From NCBI GenBank assembly GCA_030407085.1, contig CM059582.1:19449501-19513500 (forward strand): DNA of 64,000 nucleotides, in the 5' to 3' direction. The stretch comes from Trichopria drosophilae. Lineage: Eukaryota; Arthropoda; Insecta; Hymenoptera; Diapriidae. This document shows, one piece after another, positions 45,473-58,750 of this stretch. Position 1 is the stretch's first letter, and the number at the start of each line of letters is the position of its first letter. The notes under the pieces were generated by a model. That model worked only from the letters and a program-made list of their open reading frames with translations, did not search any database and was not told the DNA's origin. Position numbers and translations under genes: made by a program.

Positions 45473-48380
45473 TGACATATTATACACTCCATTAAGAAAA
45501 TATTGTCTTGAATCCAGATAGTTTTTTCTTGAAACAAATAAATAATTTGATTAAAGGTAGTAAATCATATTTCTAGAAAGAAGTAAATCATTTTAAACAA
45601 ATATTGTACACCGGTATTGAAAAATGTTAAGGCTTGATATCAATAAATATGTTCCTGACAACAATTTACTCCTATCAAAACAAATTTACTAGAATCAATT
45701 AAATAATTTACTTAATTAATCGCAACATAATATTTATTTTTAGAAAAGTCGCGATTTACTTTGAGCAATTAAATATTTAATTAAAAAAAAATGTACTGAG
45801 CTGAGTAACAGAATTATGGTAACGGATACACTATTGTCTTTTACAAATATGGACAACTTTCCGTATTATTATGTAATAGAACATTATTTGTATCATTATT
45901 AATGTTTGCACTCTGTTCCAATGAGAGAAACAATACAAAAGGTTAGGTAGGACTGAAGATTCACGAAGTCTTCACTTATCCCAAAATAACACCATCTGGA
46001 ATATGTAAATTTGGCAAATCTGCAAATACGAAAGAGATTCTAATACTGATCATCAATAATTAGGCCTAGATTGTTAGCTTTATGGGAGATAGGTATTGTA
46101 GAACTACCTATACTAAATCTATAAAAATTCCAATATATTTCTGGTTAATTTGTAAGAAATTTGTATTTTTAGCATTTTTTTTTAAATCATCCAATTGTTT
46201 AGTTAGAGCGTTCAGAAATTTTCAAAGAAATTTTTATTCAAGAAGCCACTTGAAGTTAGTTGCAATGATGTTGGGAACAAAATAAAAAATTTTTCCTGAC
46301 AATTCATATACAATAACCACCTTTGTACGTCAATAATATCCCAATACAGTAGAGTCCCGGTATATTTATCCAATCGGTTATCTGCCTTCCCCTCTCGTCT
46401 TGTTACCAAGAGAACGGAAGCGTCATTTCTCCAACTCCCCTGATTTTCGTTACGTTCCTGACGTCACAGCAGGCCCTTCATGCATCCCCAGCCCGTAAGG
46501 TGGGGGAAAAGAGAGCGGCAACTGGTAAATATAATGAGACGGAACCCCGAAAAACATTGAGAAAAAACCGAACAAAAACTTTGGCTTCGGAATCTTGAAG
46601 AGGGACATTGTAATTAATAGGATATGTGCCTTTCAATTTTTAGACCCGTTTTTGATACGAATGTGCGGAATTGAAGAAAAAAAGTGTCATTTAGGCATTA
46701 ATTGAGCCTGTAAATTGCGATTTGTTTCAAAACGGTCACAAACATCAACTATTTCTTCAGAGTTTGAAGAAATTAAATGTAATAAATATTAATATTCATA
46801 TACCAGTCCGTTCTAATAACTGTCAAATCGAAATTTATTAAGGATTTTACCTTTATAGTTATGAATATCATTTGTTCTTTTTTCTTTCTTTATTTCATTG
46901 TTAATTTCACCACTAGTTGAGATTATAAAAATGTCGACATGGCCTAGTGTTTTGGGAATCCGATCGATTAGGACGCAAGATGTTTGAAGTGTTTAGAAAT
47001 TTTCAAACTATAGCACTTTAACATCTAATGCAATTAACTATATTAATTTTTGATTGTACCTATGTTAAATTTATATTTTATAATAAATATTATTATTTGT
47101 TTGTATTATTACAAATATTTGTAAGCCCATGGATCGTAAACAGAGATTTGCAATTAAAGTTTTGTAGAACAATTTGCATCTTGAGGAGACATGCAGATTG
47201 TATATTTTGCATTGAATGTTATCTCTCGATGTTTCTCGATTAGTATGCACGTATAACTTGTATAGCTTTTACAGTTAGAGTTCATCGGTAAATCGAGTCT
47301 CGACAGATCCTTTAGCGAAGCGGGATCTAACCATAAGGTAGGATATGAACGCATTAGCAGACGCTGCATAGATAACCCATGATCGCGTCTCGGTTGCCAG
47401 TTATGGGAAGTTAAATCCACGGAGGGGCCACGGAATTAATTTATGCGCCACTTAGAAGCGGTCTCGTGGACATGAATGTTGAAGACGAGCTTTTACTCGT
47501 GCGTCGAGAGCTTTCGTCTCGTATCGAGCGATTAAATTTTTCCTGCGAGCTTAATCTCCGCTGATGTAATATTCCTTCATCTGTGCATTACGTAATTTAA
47601 ACATGTTTCCACTAATAGTGTCCATGAAAGCAGAAAGTCGGCATATGAGCTCCTGTAATTGAGTATTTCTCATTTAAACTGCAAATTATTATGATTGATT
47701 GGAACGAATTGCAATTTACTAAATGAACAACTAAATTTTCTCTGATTGTATATTGATGTTCTCACATACGAGGTTCAAAAGGAATTTCCGACAAACGTTT
47801 ATTTAATAACGATAAATTTAAGTATAATATAGCTAATTACTTTAATGTACAAAGTATGAATATCCATAATGCACAATATGTCCATAATGTGCACTTATTA
47901 TTAGATATAGACGAGAATTGACATTCAGGACTGTCATAAAGTTTACTATTTTTTTTGTCACATTCCGTTGTATTTAAAATGATTTCTTTTATTAAATTGA
48001 TAGCGCTAATACAGTATTAATGAGGGCTTCTATGTGTTCTTTATATTTTAGGAATTATTTAAAATTTTAACAAATTATATCGACAAATCTACCTGACTAA
48101 TAATGTTATAGTAAAAAAGATTATTTTTCTTCAAAGGCACCAAATTCGACAAGAAACACCGAAGCTTGAAATATTCATCCATCGACGGTCATGGTCAAGG
48201 AGAAATCACTGTAGATTCTGAAAGTCGAAAAATCAATGTTATTGTAAATTCGTAAATAACACAATTTATTTTTATTGTGATATCGGAAAATTCATTTCCC
48301 CGAACGAAGACATTATAATGGAAAACAGGTTTCTTGCCTGAAAGACTTTGAAATCAGTAGATAGGAGCTAGCACTAAATG
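45473..48380. other. No gene seen; possible pogo-like remnant at 46.34-46.56 kb
   Basis: TA then CAGTAGAGTCCCGGTATATT near 46348 resembles pogo/Tigger-type ends. A degenerate inverse (GGTAAATATAATGAGACGG) lies near 46525, enclosing a GC-richer segment with TGACGTCA. The match is weak. A further GC-richer patch covers 47.28-47.57 kb. There are no convincing frames. Confidence 0.35.
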
Positions 48381-48384
48381 ATAG

Positions 48385-48490
48385 AACTGTAGTTTTTGAG
48401 GTCGCTGATTTCAAATCTGTTGGCCGATGTTCAAAATTCGAAATGGTACATGTAATATGGCGTACAAAATATTGAAAATTAATCGGATTT
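48385..48490 (+). repeat. Diverged copy of the ATGGCGGATCC satellite
   Basis: The order TTTTTGAGGTCGCTGATT, AAATCTG, GTTCAAAATTCGAAATGG, AATATGGCG then AATCGGATT follows the unit described at 3.9 kb. It is a single diverged unit. Confidence 0.6.
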
Positions 48491-51400
48491 AAACCAAGTC
48501 AGAAATATTTTACGTACTCATAACATAATCTATAATTCATTCTATACGTAACTAAAATTTTTGTCTTCATATCAATAAAATGTTATAAAAGTGCACATCG
48601 AATGACAGAGTATGTGTCTATTTTTACGCTGACTTCAAATTGAAGAAATATATAGATGCGTTCTCGCCTACATATGGTAGAAATCAACAGCTGTTTACGT
48701 CCCTGAGAATCTCGCGTTTTATCTCTTTCAAACGTACATACTTCCTGACATTAAATTTTTCTGAATGACGAAAAATTGCTGGTGCAAAAACAAGTTTCAT
48801 ATGAACTAAAAATAAACCCATGTACTCGAGGGTCTGGAATCGTTAATCAGTGACGTTTCGTCTCGTGTGAACTCTGACGATCTTCGCGCTGTCACCACTC
48901 TTTCCATCGAAAAAAAAAATTTTTTATCTTACGCGCTTGCTTCTTGCTTGTCGTAAGATCACTCCAGCAGAAGACCAGAGAAAATATGTAGGCGAAACGT
49001 TTTTCGCACCACTTACAACAACGCATAAATTCAATGGCAAAATGGACCAATTCAACCGACAGATTCAGCCGCGAAACTTCGTGCTCTTCCCTTATACATA
49101 TAGTTGGTGGTTTTCCTGATGCGAAGTCATTCAACCCGTTTGATCGCAACGTCCTCGTAAAAGAAAATTTATATAGGAATTTATGATGCATAAGTTTCAT
49201 ATTTCCCGCTTGAATTGCCCATGGAAAACTTGCGATACTTCATTTCCATTGTTAGGGGGAGTCCTTAAGCGGGTTTGAAAATTTATGACATTGATGGTTA
49301 AAACGACTTTTATCGAGTACTTTCACTTAAATTAAATTTACTGCCTTGTAGGGGATGGACGTATTATTCTCGTTTAGTTTTTTCTATAGTCTTAAAAAGA
49401 AAAATATGTAAATACTGAATAATTATAATATCCACTGTTGTTGAAGGTTATGCAAAATACACAGGAAAGTAGTTGAACCAAAATATACTTTCAAAACCTT
49501 GTATCAAATTTATCGTTTTATAATAATTAGATAGTTAGCAGAACGCATAAGTAGATTCGAAAATGCATTTCTGGCTTCTGTCTACATTAAATGAATTGTG
49601 AAATTAATTGTTGATCAATTTTGCACATATTATGATGTATTTAAATATCATTACAGAACATCATAGCCGTATTTTTAAAGTAAGTTCATATTGTTAACAT
49701 CTAAAACAACAAAAAGACATCACGTGTAGTTCGTTAAAAAGTCTAATATGCCCAAGTTCAGAATTAAAAATATACATAACTAAGCTCTTTACGAGATAAA
49801 TTAGAAAAAGATCACAAAATAAATATATTTATTAAGCATCGATTGGCATATGAAGTAAATGACTATAAACTGTTAATGTCTTGCGAATTCATTTTCAAAT
49901 GCCAACGCCACTTCGTATTACTAGAATAAACGCAAGTCTCAAAACTGCCGTATGATATTTTCTAAACACGAATTAATTGAAATAACTTGTAAATCTTGAA
50001 CACAAGTCATCTGCAGCATTAAAATTTTAAAAGGGTTTACCAAAGAGTTCTTTAAGAGTTCATTTAGGCAACGATAGCTGAGAACCATTATCGGGAGTAT
50101 TTTGAAAGAGTTTACTACGGAGAATACCTGGATAATTAATTGAGTTTAATAATATAAATTATTAGCATATTTTCTTGTACCTCTATTATTCTGTTGTCAA
50201 AATAATTTGAACCTAATATCATTTTGAAGACTAAACAATACTTATGGATGTTAGTGTAATAATTCGGTTGATCATGACAATTATACAATAGCTATGTATA
50301 ATGTAAAAACATAGTTCTACTCTGGATTTATAGTCATTAAAGTGGAAACCGACAATTTATTCACGTATTCTCGATTGTCATTTTAAAAGTACAACAATGC
50401 AGCAGATATTTTAAAAACTATCTTGCAATATTAAACTTCAAAAATATATGTTTCACATAAATTATATAGAAAATTACAAATTTTAAATATTTATATGAGT
50501 ATCCCAAAATGTTTTCATGGTAAGAATATTTTACAATATAAATAAAAAATACATTATTAAAAATGTTGCAGAATTGCACCTATCAATATCTGGATTTATT
50601 GCAAAACGTTTCATTGAGAAAAATCAAAGTCGCACTAATTAAATACATTTATTACTCATCAATCAAAACAATCCTGAATCCATAATTATATTAAAATTGT
50701 TATCATAAATTGGTTAGCATTAATGACTTTACAATTTACACTAAAACAAAAGTACGGTTGTAATATTCAGGAAACTGGTTATTTTTGCCAGAAAGTACTA
50801 TTAAATATAGGTGCTTAGTATTTTCGTATATGAAGAAATTAAAAAGTTCAGGTTACAATTTTTATGAAAATTCCAGTATTTTTTCGGATAAACCTTGAAA
50901 GATTTTTTGGTAAAGAAAACAACATTTTCTTCACGTTCACAAAACTGATTTTTATCATGTTGAAATCAGTCGTAAATTTTTGTTCTTATTTTTATTACTT
51001 TTTGTCCAACTTATACTTTATTTAATTTCATGTAATAAGAAGTTTCAATGATATGTCTTATGCGGAAAAGAATCTAACAATATAATAAATACTATCATCA
51101 AAAAAGTAGGGACGAAATGGACATTTTTGCAGCATTCGGATAATATTCCGAACCCCTTAATATCCCACTTAGAATATGTCATTACGCAATGTTATTGAAA
51201 TTTTGTGAAAACACTAACAAAAACAGATATTTTTATTGCAAGTGGTTGTTTGTATACTTGGTATTGAGCTGTGCGGCAACGATGTTTTTTAATGTGTTAG
51301 TTTAGAAATTACTTGCTGTAATATAAATCCGTGATTTTAGTTGGAAATTATAATTGCCATTAATCAAACGTAAGTAATTTGAAAAACTATGATCTTATAT

Positions 51401-52943
51401 TTGATGAAAAAAATCAATAAATTTTTTTAATTACAAATTTCATTCCCATATCATTGTCTTGATTTAAGTATATCTCTTTTGCAGTGTAATAATTATGTAA
51501 AAATTATGTTATATATATATATTATATACAACGTATCATTAATGCATTGATTTTAGTTGGATATGGGGACAAAATACATGCGAAAAACCGCAAAACAACA
51601 TGTACTATTTAACAAAAAGGCGTTGCAGCTATGTTATATACTATATGGTACTATTATTTTCTTTTCCGCGATTTGGACCACAAAAATTGAATTGCGTGAT
51701 TTTTTTTCGTAGTAAAACAATTTTCTATTTAGGTTTTCATTTTTTATGAATAATGTAGATAGGTATGCGAGCTATGTATGAAGTGTTATAAGAAAACAAG
51801 TTGTGGTTGTAGCAAAATAATGTCTTCTTTATTTACAATTAAGGCATATCATTCCAGGAAAATTAGGAAAATGTTTGGAGAAAATTGTAAACAGGACGGA
51901 TTCTTCACTAAAGCATGTATTTTGTTGTGTAAACTCTTTGAAAAATTAGAGTAACCAAAATTTTGGTGTATTTCAATGTTAAATAAACAAAAACACGCTA
52001 AAAAACTTTATTTTTTCAGTTTTTCTATTCTAGCTGAAAAACGTGACGTTGTACGGGAAAAGTGTTAATAGGAAGGTTGCAACTCTTGAAATTTTCTATA
52101 AAAATGGTTTGTATAATATTTTTGAAAAATTATTATTTCAATGAGATAATAACAAGAAAACATGAAAAATGAAAAAAGTCATTATTTTTTATCTTTTGCG
52201 TTATGTGCTTTATCGCTAGGAATATATAATTTTGTAAAAGTAGCCTATATGACGTAGAAAATGGTGGTATTTTTTTATCCCAATTGCTTTTGTATTTACC
52301 GAGAAATTCGCATTTTCTTTTTGTTGGATTCTATTGATTACAGCTTCTAAAAGTCGTATAGTAATTTATAACAAATGAATTTTTTTCGTTAAAACCTGTA
52401 CTAAAAAACGTATATTTCGGATTTTTTTATTACCACTTACAACGTTGTCAAAAACGCCATTAAAAGAAGTTGTGTAATTTCATAGTAATTCATCATGTGA
52501 ATAAATGGTTTACTTTTAGTTGATGTTTGGTATCTCACAACTGTCTCAATTTAAAACACTGAAACTCACTGTGAAACCATGAATATCCACTAATTTTCAG
52601 TGGAAAAGGAATCATTGTTTCAAACTAGTGGCTCTATTTTCACTGTTTTACAATGAGTTTCTAATTCAAGGAATAAGCAGAAGACTTGCTCATGATTTAG
52701 AATATTGATCAGGGAATAATGCAGCTTAGTCGCAAACCAAACCCTAACTACTACCGAGTTTTAGTGAATAGTACCTGATCAAGACCTGAGCAAGAGTCAA
52801 TAAAGAAAGCATTATCAGGCTGATAATGATTTGGTTAACTGGACATTTTTATAAAATTTCGAAAATATTGTTATTATATAATATTTCTAAAGAATGCTGA
52901 TTCAACTGTAAAATAAAGTAACAAAATTGTAAATTATGTTTTG
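48491..52943. other. AT-rich DNA, no gene seen
   Basis: A GC-richer segment at 48.9-49.2 kb has overlapping frames on both strands (60 and 102 codons) with no motif. The rest is AT-rich with no visible repeat. Confidence 0.5.
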
Positions 52944-53147
52944 ATGGAAGAAGAGAGATTGGAAAACAGCTCTCGACAATCTTTTAATACGAATGAAATG
53001 AACTGGCGAATATTTTCAGCTTTCAAATCATCACAAAACAATTTGAATCACATTGTAAATGTAGCGAGAGAGATATACTGCAAAAAAAAAACATCTGACC
53101 GTTCCACATTAGTGCCCGATTATTGTAAACTTGGTATTGCCCAGTAA
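52944..53147 (+). CDS. Hypothetical 67-residue ORF, doubtful
   Basis: The frame starts MEEERLENSSRQSFNTNEMN and ends KLGIAQ at a TAA. Composition is balanced and more protein-like than that of other short frames in AT-rich DNA here. GTAAGG immediately overlaps the end (CCCA|GTAAGG), so it could instead be an exon ending in a donor site. No domain is recognised and there is no partner exon. Chance remains likely. Confidence 0.2.
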   Translation: MEEERLENSSRQSFNTNEMNWRIFSAFKSSQNNLNHIVNVAREIYCKKKTSDRSTLVPDYCKLGIAQ

Positions 53148-56052
53148 GGACTTCTAATACACAGTTTATAATGAATTTTTCTTATGAATAAATTATAAAA
53201 CTCTTGTTGAGAAGATTTACAATGGATGTTTCTTAATTACTTTATTATACTGAAATCAATTTTTTTTAATTCCATTATCTTTTTAAGTAACCAAAATTTG
53301 TGTAAGTACTGGAAACCAACCGGGGTCTGATGTCAGTGGCCTTATCAAAATTTCTATATTTGGATTATAGTAAGGGTCATGACAAAATCAGTTTGCCCGA
53401 ACATTACGCAATTTTATGTTTATTAAGTAAATATACCTAATTAGTGAAAGCAATGATATATTTGCTGCATTAAGTAAAATCTAATAAGAAGAGGAAATAT
53501 TTATTAATTCTTTCATAATTTAAATAAATCTACTTGAACTTATTGAATATTTCGTTAAATGCATCGGACAATTATCAATGTACTTATTTCTCAATTTTCT
53601 CTTATTTATACGGCAAATACGAGATGCGAATTACGTTGAATATGCTTGAGGAAATTGTCGATAAATAACAAGGTATCTTTTATAATAGGAGAATAATAAT
53701 CTACATATAAGGTTTCACGAGTGGATACGACAAACGACGAATTAGTCACGTCGGATAGTGGCGAACCGCGAACTCTGTCTAGACCCTTTGTCCCGTGGAC
53801 AAGCCGAGATTTCGCTTGGTAATTGAATAAATATTCATTACTACATAATTAGTTACAGTACACGAATACCGGTAAACTCTCACATTCAAGCATGTCAGGC
53901 TTTTGCAAACCGCAAGACTTTCAATTTCTATCCGTTTTAACCCAAATGAAGTTATTCTAACGTCCAAATGGTTATTTGAAGTACTTTATTTAATTGAAAA
54001 TGAAATAGGTAGGAAGTAGAATGTTCAGCATAATCTATCAGATTTTGGTGTCATTCACGATGAAAAAATGTTCAACTAACGTTGTGTAATAGTCTTAAAA
54101 GAAAGAAATTGAACCAGTATTTTAGTTACTGATGTTGTCTTTTTTTTTAAGTTATTGATTATTGACATAAAATTTTCGAAATTCAACCTGAATACAATTA
54201 GAGTTCTACAGGTGATCTGGTCGGGTTAACCTGATTAAAATTCAGTTAGCTGCCTCGTTTAGACCAAATAAAAAAATTAGCTAATTCGTCTAGAACCCCA
54301 ATACAACCTTTTCACAACTCTACACGTTTAGTTCGCCTTACTAGGAGTCAACACATCTCTGCTTTGTACTCGTTATGCAATAAAACGTGTTTTTATTTAG
54401 TACTGAAGAAGTTTTATCTCAATATTGCGGTATGAAAAATTAACTGTGAAAGTGCTGAACTAAACTATACTATGAGACAGCATATTATGAAAACCGATTA
54501 GTTTCTTCTTCACACGATCTCAAATTTCACAATATGTATACCAATTCAGTATATACATGGCTTCATTTCGAAAACTGAAATCGAACTAAATGAATACTTG
54601 GTTCATGTATATGAAAATAAATACAAACAAATGAATATGTGTATGTAGTTCGTGCTTATATGTAAGCCTCTTTTATACACTATAAAATCTTTGAAAAAAA
54701 CACGAAAATTCTGTATGTCATCGCCTCTGAATTGATTAACTATGGGATACTTTTTTATTAAAAAAACAAAAACTAATCTTAAAAGTTCAGATTTCCTCCC
54801 ACGATGACTAAAAATAAACTGATGTCTATTTGAAAAAAACACGTTTCGTCCACAGATCTACTCGTTTGGACTCGTCAGTGGGACGACGAGAGATCCTGTC
54901 CCATACGTATAGAAAATTAAAACTTGAAATTTTAACTAAATTTTAAAAAATTGAGGAATTTTTTAAAAATTTAGTGATAAAAAAGACAGAAGCACAAAAT
55001 GGGGAAATAAGATTTTATTACTCACCAATACTTCCATCTAAAAACCAGGAAAATGTATAACTATCGTTGCAAAGCAACGAAATGAAACTATTTACTAGAG
55101 ATAATGAAATTTCAGATTGTTTAGTCACAAAACTTCACTACCCTTGCAGGAACTAGAAAGATAATAGTAATTTCTCTATATCTCGAAACTAGCGCCATGT
55201 AAGCAGATTGTTTACAAGGAAATAAAAAAAATCTAAATCAAGGGAGTGAGCGGAAGCCCTATGCTGAGAAAGAGCAAAGAAGTGAAATAAGACGAAGGGA
55301 TGCAAGAAAAACGGAGTAATCCCATCACGTGCTTTTGCAAGCCCATAAATCATCAACAGAGCCTCTCGGGTAAGATGTCTCGACAGGAAGAATTTCATAA
55401 CTTCTTAATTGCACATACCAAGCAATGGCAGTCATTTACATTTATATATAGCATTCCAATAAGTGCATAGCATCGGCCGCTTCATTTTTTTCAACTTTTC
55501 CGCGATTTCATTAAGCGACTTCTTTGGAAGCTGAGGACTTTCCACTTCGATCGATCTCTCCGATTCTTATGGGCTTAACAAGGAAAATTACCATCTTCAT
55601 TAAAGGATAAAAAGTCGCTTCCATTTAAAGCGTTTTTAAATTGACGTTTTTTAACAAAGCTATGCTAAGCATCTCTCTAAATGCATTAAGATGGTAATTT
55701 AGGTCTTTACGATAAATGGGAAGAATTACTTTATTGTACTTCGATTTGGGGGTGTTTATACGGATTTACTATAAACAAGGTTCAGTTTATTTTCATTGAA
55801 TGCAGGGTACCATAAACGCGTTCTTCATGCTAATTTTTTTATCTTAAATTCGTATACTCTGCTTAAATGTGGTACTCGTTCAACTAACTGTGGGTGTACT
55901 CCTTTCGTCGGTAGAATATAGTTCTGTTAACATAGGTTAAATAAATATAAGTGCAATTTCTAATTTCATATAAAATGAGGAATTAAATAATAATTAATAT
56001 ATGTAGAAGTCCTTTGAAAGGTCGCATAGGATGGTGGTGTCACAGGATTGAA
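53148..56052. other. AT-rich DNA, no gene seen
   Basis: Frames of 62-79 codons on the minus strand lack motifs. There is no clear repeat. Confidence 0.5.
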
Positions 56053-56110
56053 GGGTGTGGGTCAAAAAATCGACAGTCAAAAGCAGACACTTGACGCCGA
56101 CATCTTATAT
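56053..56110. repeat. Fragment of the CGACAGTCAAAA family
   Basis: GGGTGTGGGTCAAAAAATCG followed by ACAGTCAAAAGCAGACA matches the edge and internal phrase of the copies at 28.7 kb and 31.5 kb. Only one end is present. Confidence 0.6.
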
Positions 56111-56965
56111 TTTGCATAAAAGTTATGTAAAATTATATAGATTTTTGAGACATGACTAATTTTGCTCACATGGAATGTCTCATAATCTTGATCATGCCAC
56201 GATTATACATTGATTAATTGGTTGATATTTTATTATAACACGAATCGTTATTACATAATTATATAAAAATGGTATTGTTCTGAAATGAGAGATACCACAA
56301 ATTTGTTGGCCTCTTCAGTTTCTTCAGGAAGATATTCATGAAATCTTGATAAGACATTACATATTGAATTTTGCACTTAATCTGCTTTATCATTAGCGTA
56401 TGAAGTCTTGATCACTATTCAGACAGAATGAAAAACATTCGGCTAGATAATAAAAATATGTTCATCATTCGAATATATAATATATGCCCATTTATCACTT
56501 TGATATCTATTGTATGCAGTAACATTACATCTAGCTCAAACACGTGTTCTTTACCATATCCTTCTCAAAAATCAGAATAATTTATAAGCGTCACGGTGGT
56601 TTGACAAGTTTTCCACACACACAAACTTAAATTTTATTCCATTTTTTAAAAAGATCTTGTTTTGCGTTTGCCTTCTTGAACGTACTATTTGAATAAAAGT
56701 AAATAAAGCGATTATATCTGTACTTTATTTCCCAGGACCTCAAGAGGCCACTAGAATAATATCTTGCATTTTTCGCAAGAACCCGTTCACAAAGCTGACT
56801 ATACAGTTAGTGTACAGGACATCGAAGAAAGCGTGTAACATGTGTGACATTGGAGTTCAAACCTTGAATGTATTTGAAATGTTAAATTTTAGTTATAAAT
56901 ATTCTGAAGAAAAATGATGGAGTGTTTCGGTATATTTAAAAATAATAGGGTGAAAAATTTACTGC
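56111..56965. other. AT-rich DNA, no gene seen
   Basis: Nothing is visible. Confidence 0.45.
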
Positions 56966-57190
56966 GAGACGTAGTGTGAAATGAGGACTACACTAGATTA
57001 TAGTTATTTTAACTATATTTGTTATATTTATTTAAAACATTCTACATAGTTGATTTTTTAACTATGAGGCGACAGTTGTTGTAAAAAAATTATAGTAAAA
57101 TCGACCGTGAAAGTGGTAAATTTAACTATTTTGCATAGTAGTTTTAACTATATTTTTCCAAGTATGTGATATAGTCAATTTAACTAGGAT
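56966..57190. repeat. TATAGTT-rich dispersed repeat, inverse copy
   Basis: This is the reverse complement of 38350-38560 with scattered differences: GTGTGAAATGAGGACTACAC, AACATTCTACATAGTTGATT and AACTATATTTTTCCAA. It shows that the unit is mobile or was mobile, and defines about 200 bp of its length. Confidence 0.65.
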
Positions 57191-57239
57191 TTTTTTCTCA
57201 GCGTAATAAAACGTAATATATGTAACGAATAAAATAGTT

Positions 57240-57395
57240 GTCGCAACTATTTTAAATCGAACCAACTACAAACAGTCCTCCCAACCAATTTATCGTCAGG
57301 ATATTAGAGCACTAATCCCATTAGTTGAGGCAACCAATTTATTCATTATCCTAACCAATTTAGTACGGATATGAGACCAATGTAATTTCGCGGTT
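57240..57395. repeat. CCAACCAATTTATT repeat cluster
   Basis: The words CCAACCAATTTATC, GGCAACCAATTTATTC and CTAACCAATTTAG follow each other, as in the clusters at 1.9-2.2 kb and 58.65 kb. Confidence 0.45.
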
Positions 57396-58635
57396 TTAAG
57401 TTAATTCTGTATAAGCTAACCATTTGGTAACATTTTATACTTTGTCGCAAACTTATAATATATACCAGTAATCTATCGAAATGCTGGAGCGAGATAACGA
57501 AATTTCCTGAATTGCTTTAATCAAAGTTTTTCCCTCCAGTCGAAAGTATTAAAATAAAATAATTACTTATAAGTCAATCGACTACAGTGACTTTCAGTGC
57601 TTTGCAGCAATAATTCAAAAACAAAAGTTACATCATAAATTACATTTATGTATCGATTTAAAGGGTTTGTGCACTTATTTTAAGTAGGATATTGACAAGT
57701 GCTGCTCTAAAGTAAACCGATAGAGCTTTTAGTTCTTAATAGCCTTTCATGGATTCGGAAGCCTTCGGGACTTTTGTATAACGAGTATCTACTTACAGGT
57801 CCAGCAAGACCGAAGGGTGGGTGGTTCGCCTTTAAAGGCTTTTAAACTCCAGCACTTGGTAATTAAGCGCACGGGTGTGAGAGACCATTAAAATACTTGT
57901 TAAAAGAAAATGTTGCCTTCTACCAGATTTTTCCCTGTTATGTTTGAAATACGAATTGGACGAATATCAATTTTGTGGTTTAAAAGAATAAGCTTTACCT
58001 TAATACCGTTTTCTTTGATTACATTAATAAATTTTCTTTCGTGTCAAGATATGTTCTCATTCAAGTTTAAATGACTAGAGAACCTTAATTCTAGACATTT
58101 AATTATTACTATCTGTACCACTGTACAGTTGACTCCAATAAATGCATGTAGTCTATAAAAGTGTTTAGTTCAGAGATTTTGCAATGTGTATTTTCGCCCA
58201 CGTTGCGTACAATATTTTTTGTCACAACCGTACAAGAAAAGTCCAAGTCACCTTTAGGGCGTGTAAAGTGGTCCAAGGCTGTCAAGCACATTTAATGATC
58301 TTCACAGCGTACAGATTGTTTTTCGATGAAAGACTATAAATAGATTGTAAATGATAGGAAAAAAGCATTTTCCCGCCCGCTAAATGACGTCCCTGGTGAC
58401 GTCCATCTTTATCAGACCGGGCACCAATCGGGCACTTCCCGTCATCTTTTCCGGGCGGAAAGATGGACTTTTTTTTTGCTGGTGTAACAAAAAGTATATT
58501 TTTTCTTTGTGAAAATATACTCTGTAAAATGTTTAATGGAAACATTATGCATTCAAATATTCTATTCTTTCCAGGTTAATTTTTATTATGCCGAGATTTA
58601 ATACACAATCAAAAATAGTGGCACATGTGCACGGA
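57396..58635. other. No gene seen
   Basis: A small GC-richer segment at 58.36-58.47 kb contains inverted CCCGCCCG/CCGGGCGG words and a hairpin AGTATATTTT/AAAATATACT. There is no gene. Confidence 0.45.
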
Positions 58636-58750
58636 AAAACCAATAAATTGATTAAATTTGCCATCCCAACCAATTTATTTCTAGATTTCAGTGCACTAAG
58701 CCAGTTGGTTGGGGTAACCAATTAGTTCCCGACCAACTCGTTCATTCCGT
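58636..58750. repeat. CCAACCAATTTATT repeat cluster
   Basis: CCAATAAATTG, CCCAACCAATTTATTTC, CAGTTGGTTGGGG and CCAATTAG occur within 100 bp in direct and inverse order, giving foldback potential. Same family as 1.9 kb and 57.3 kb. Confidence 0.45.
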
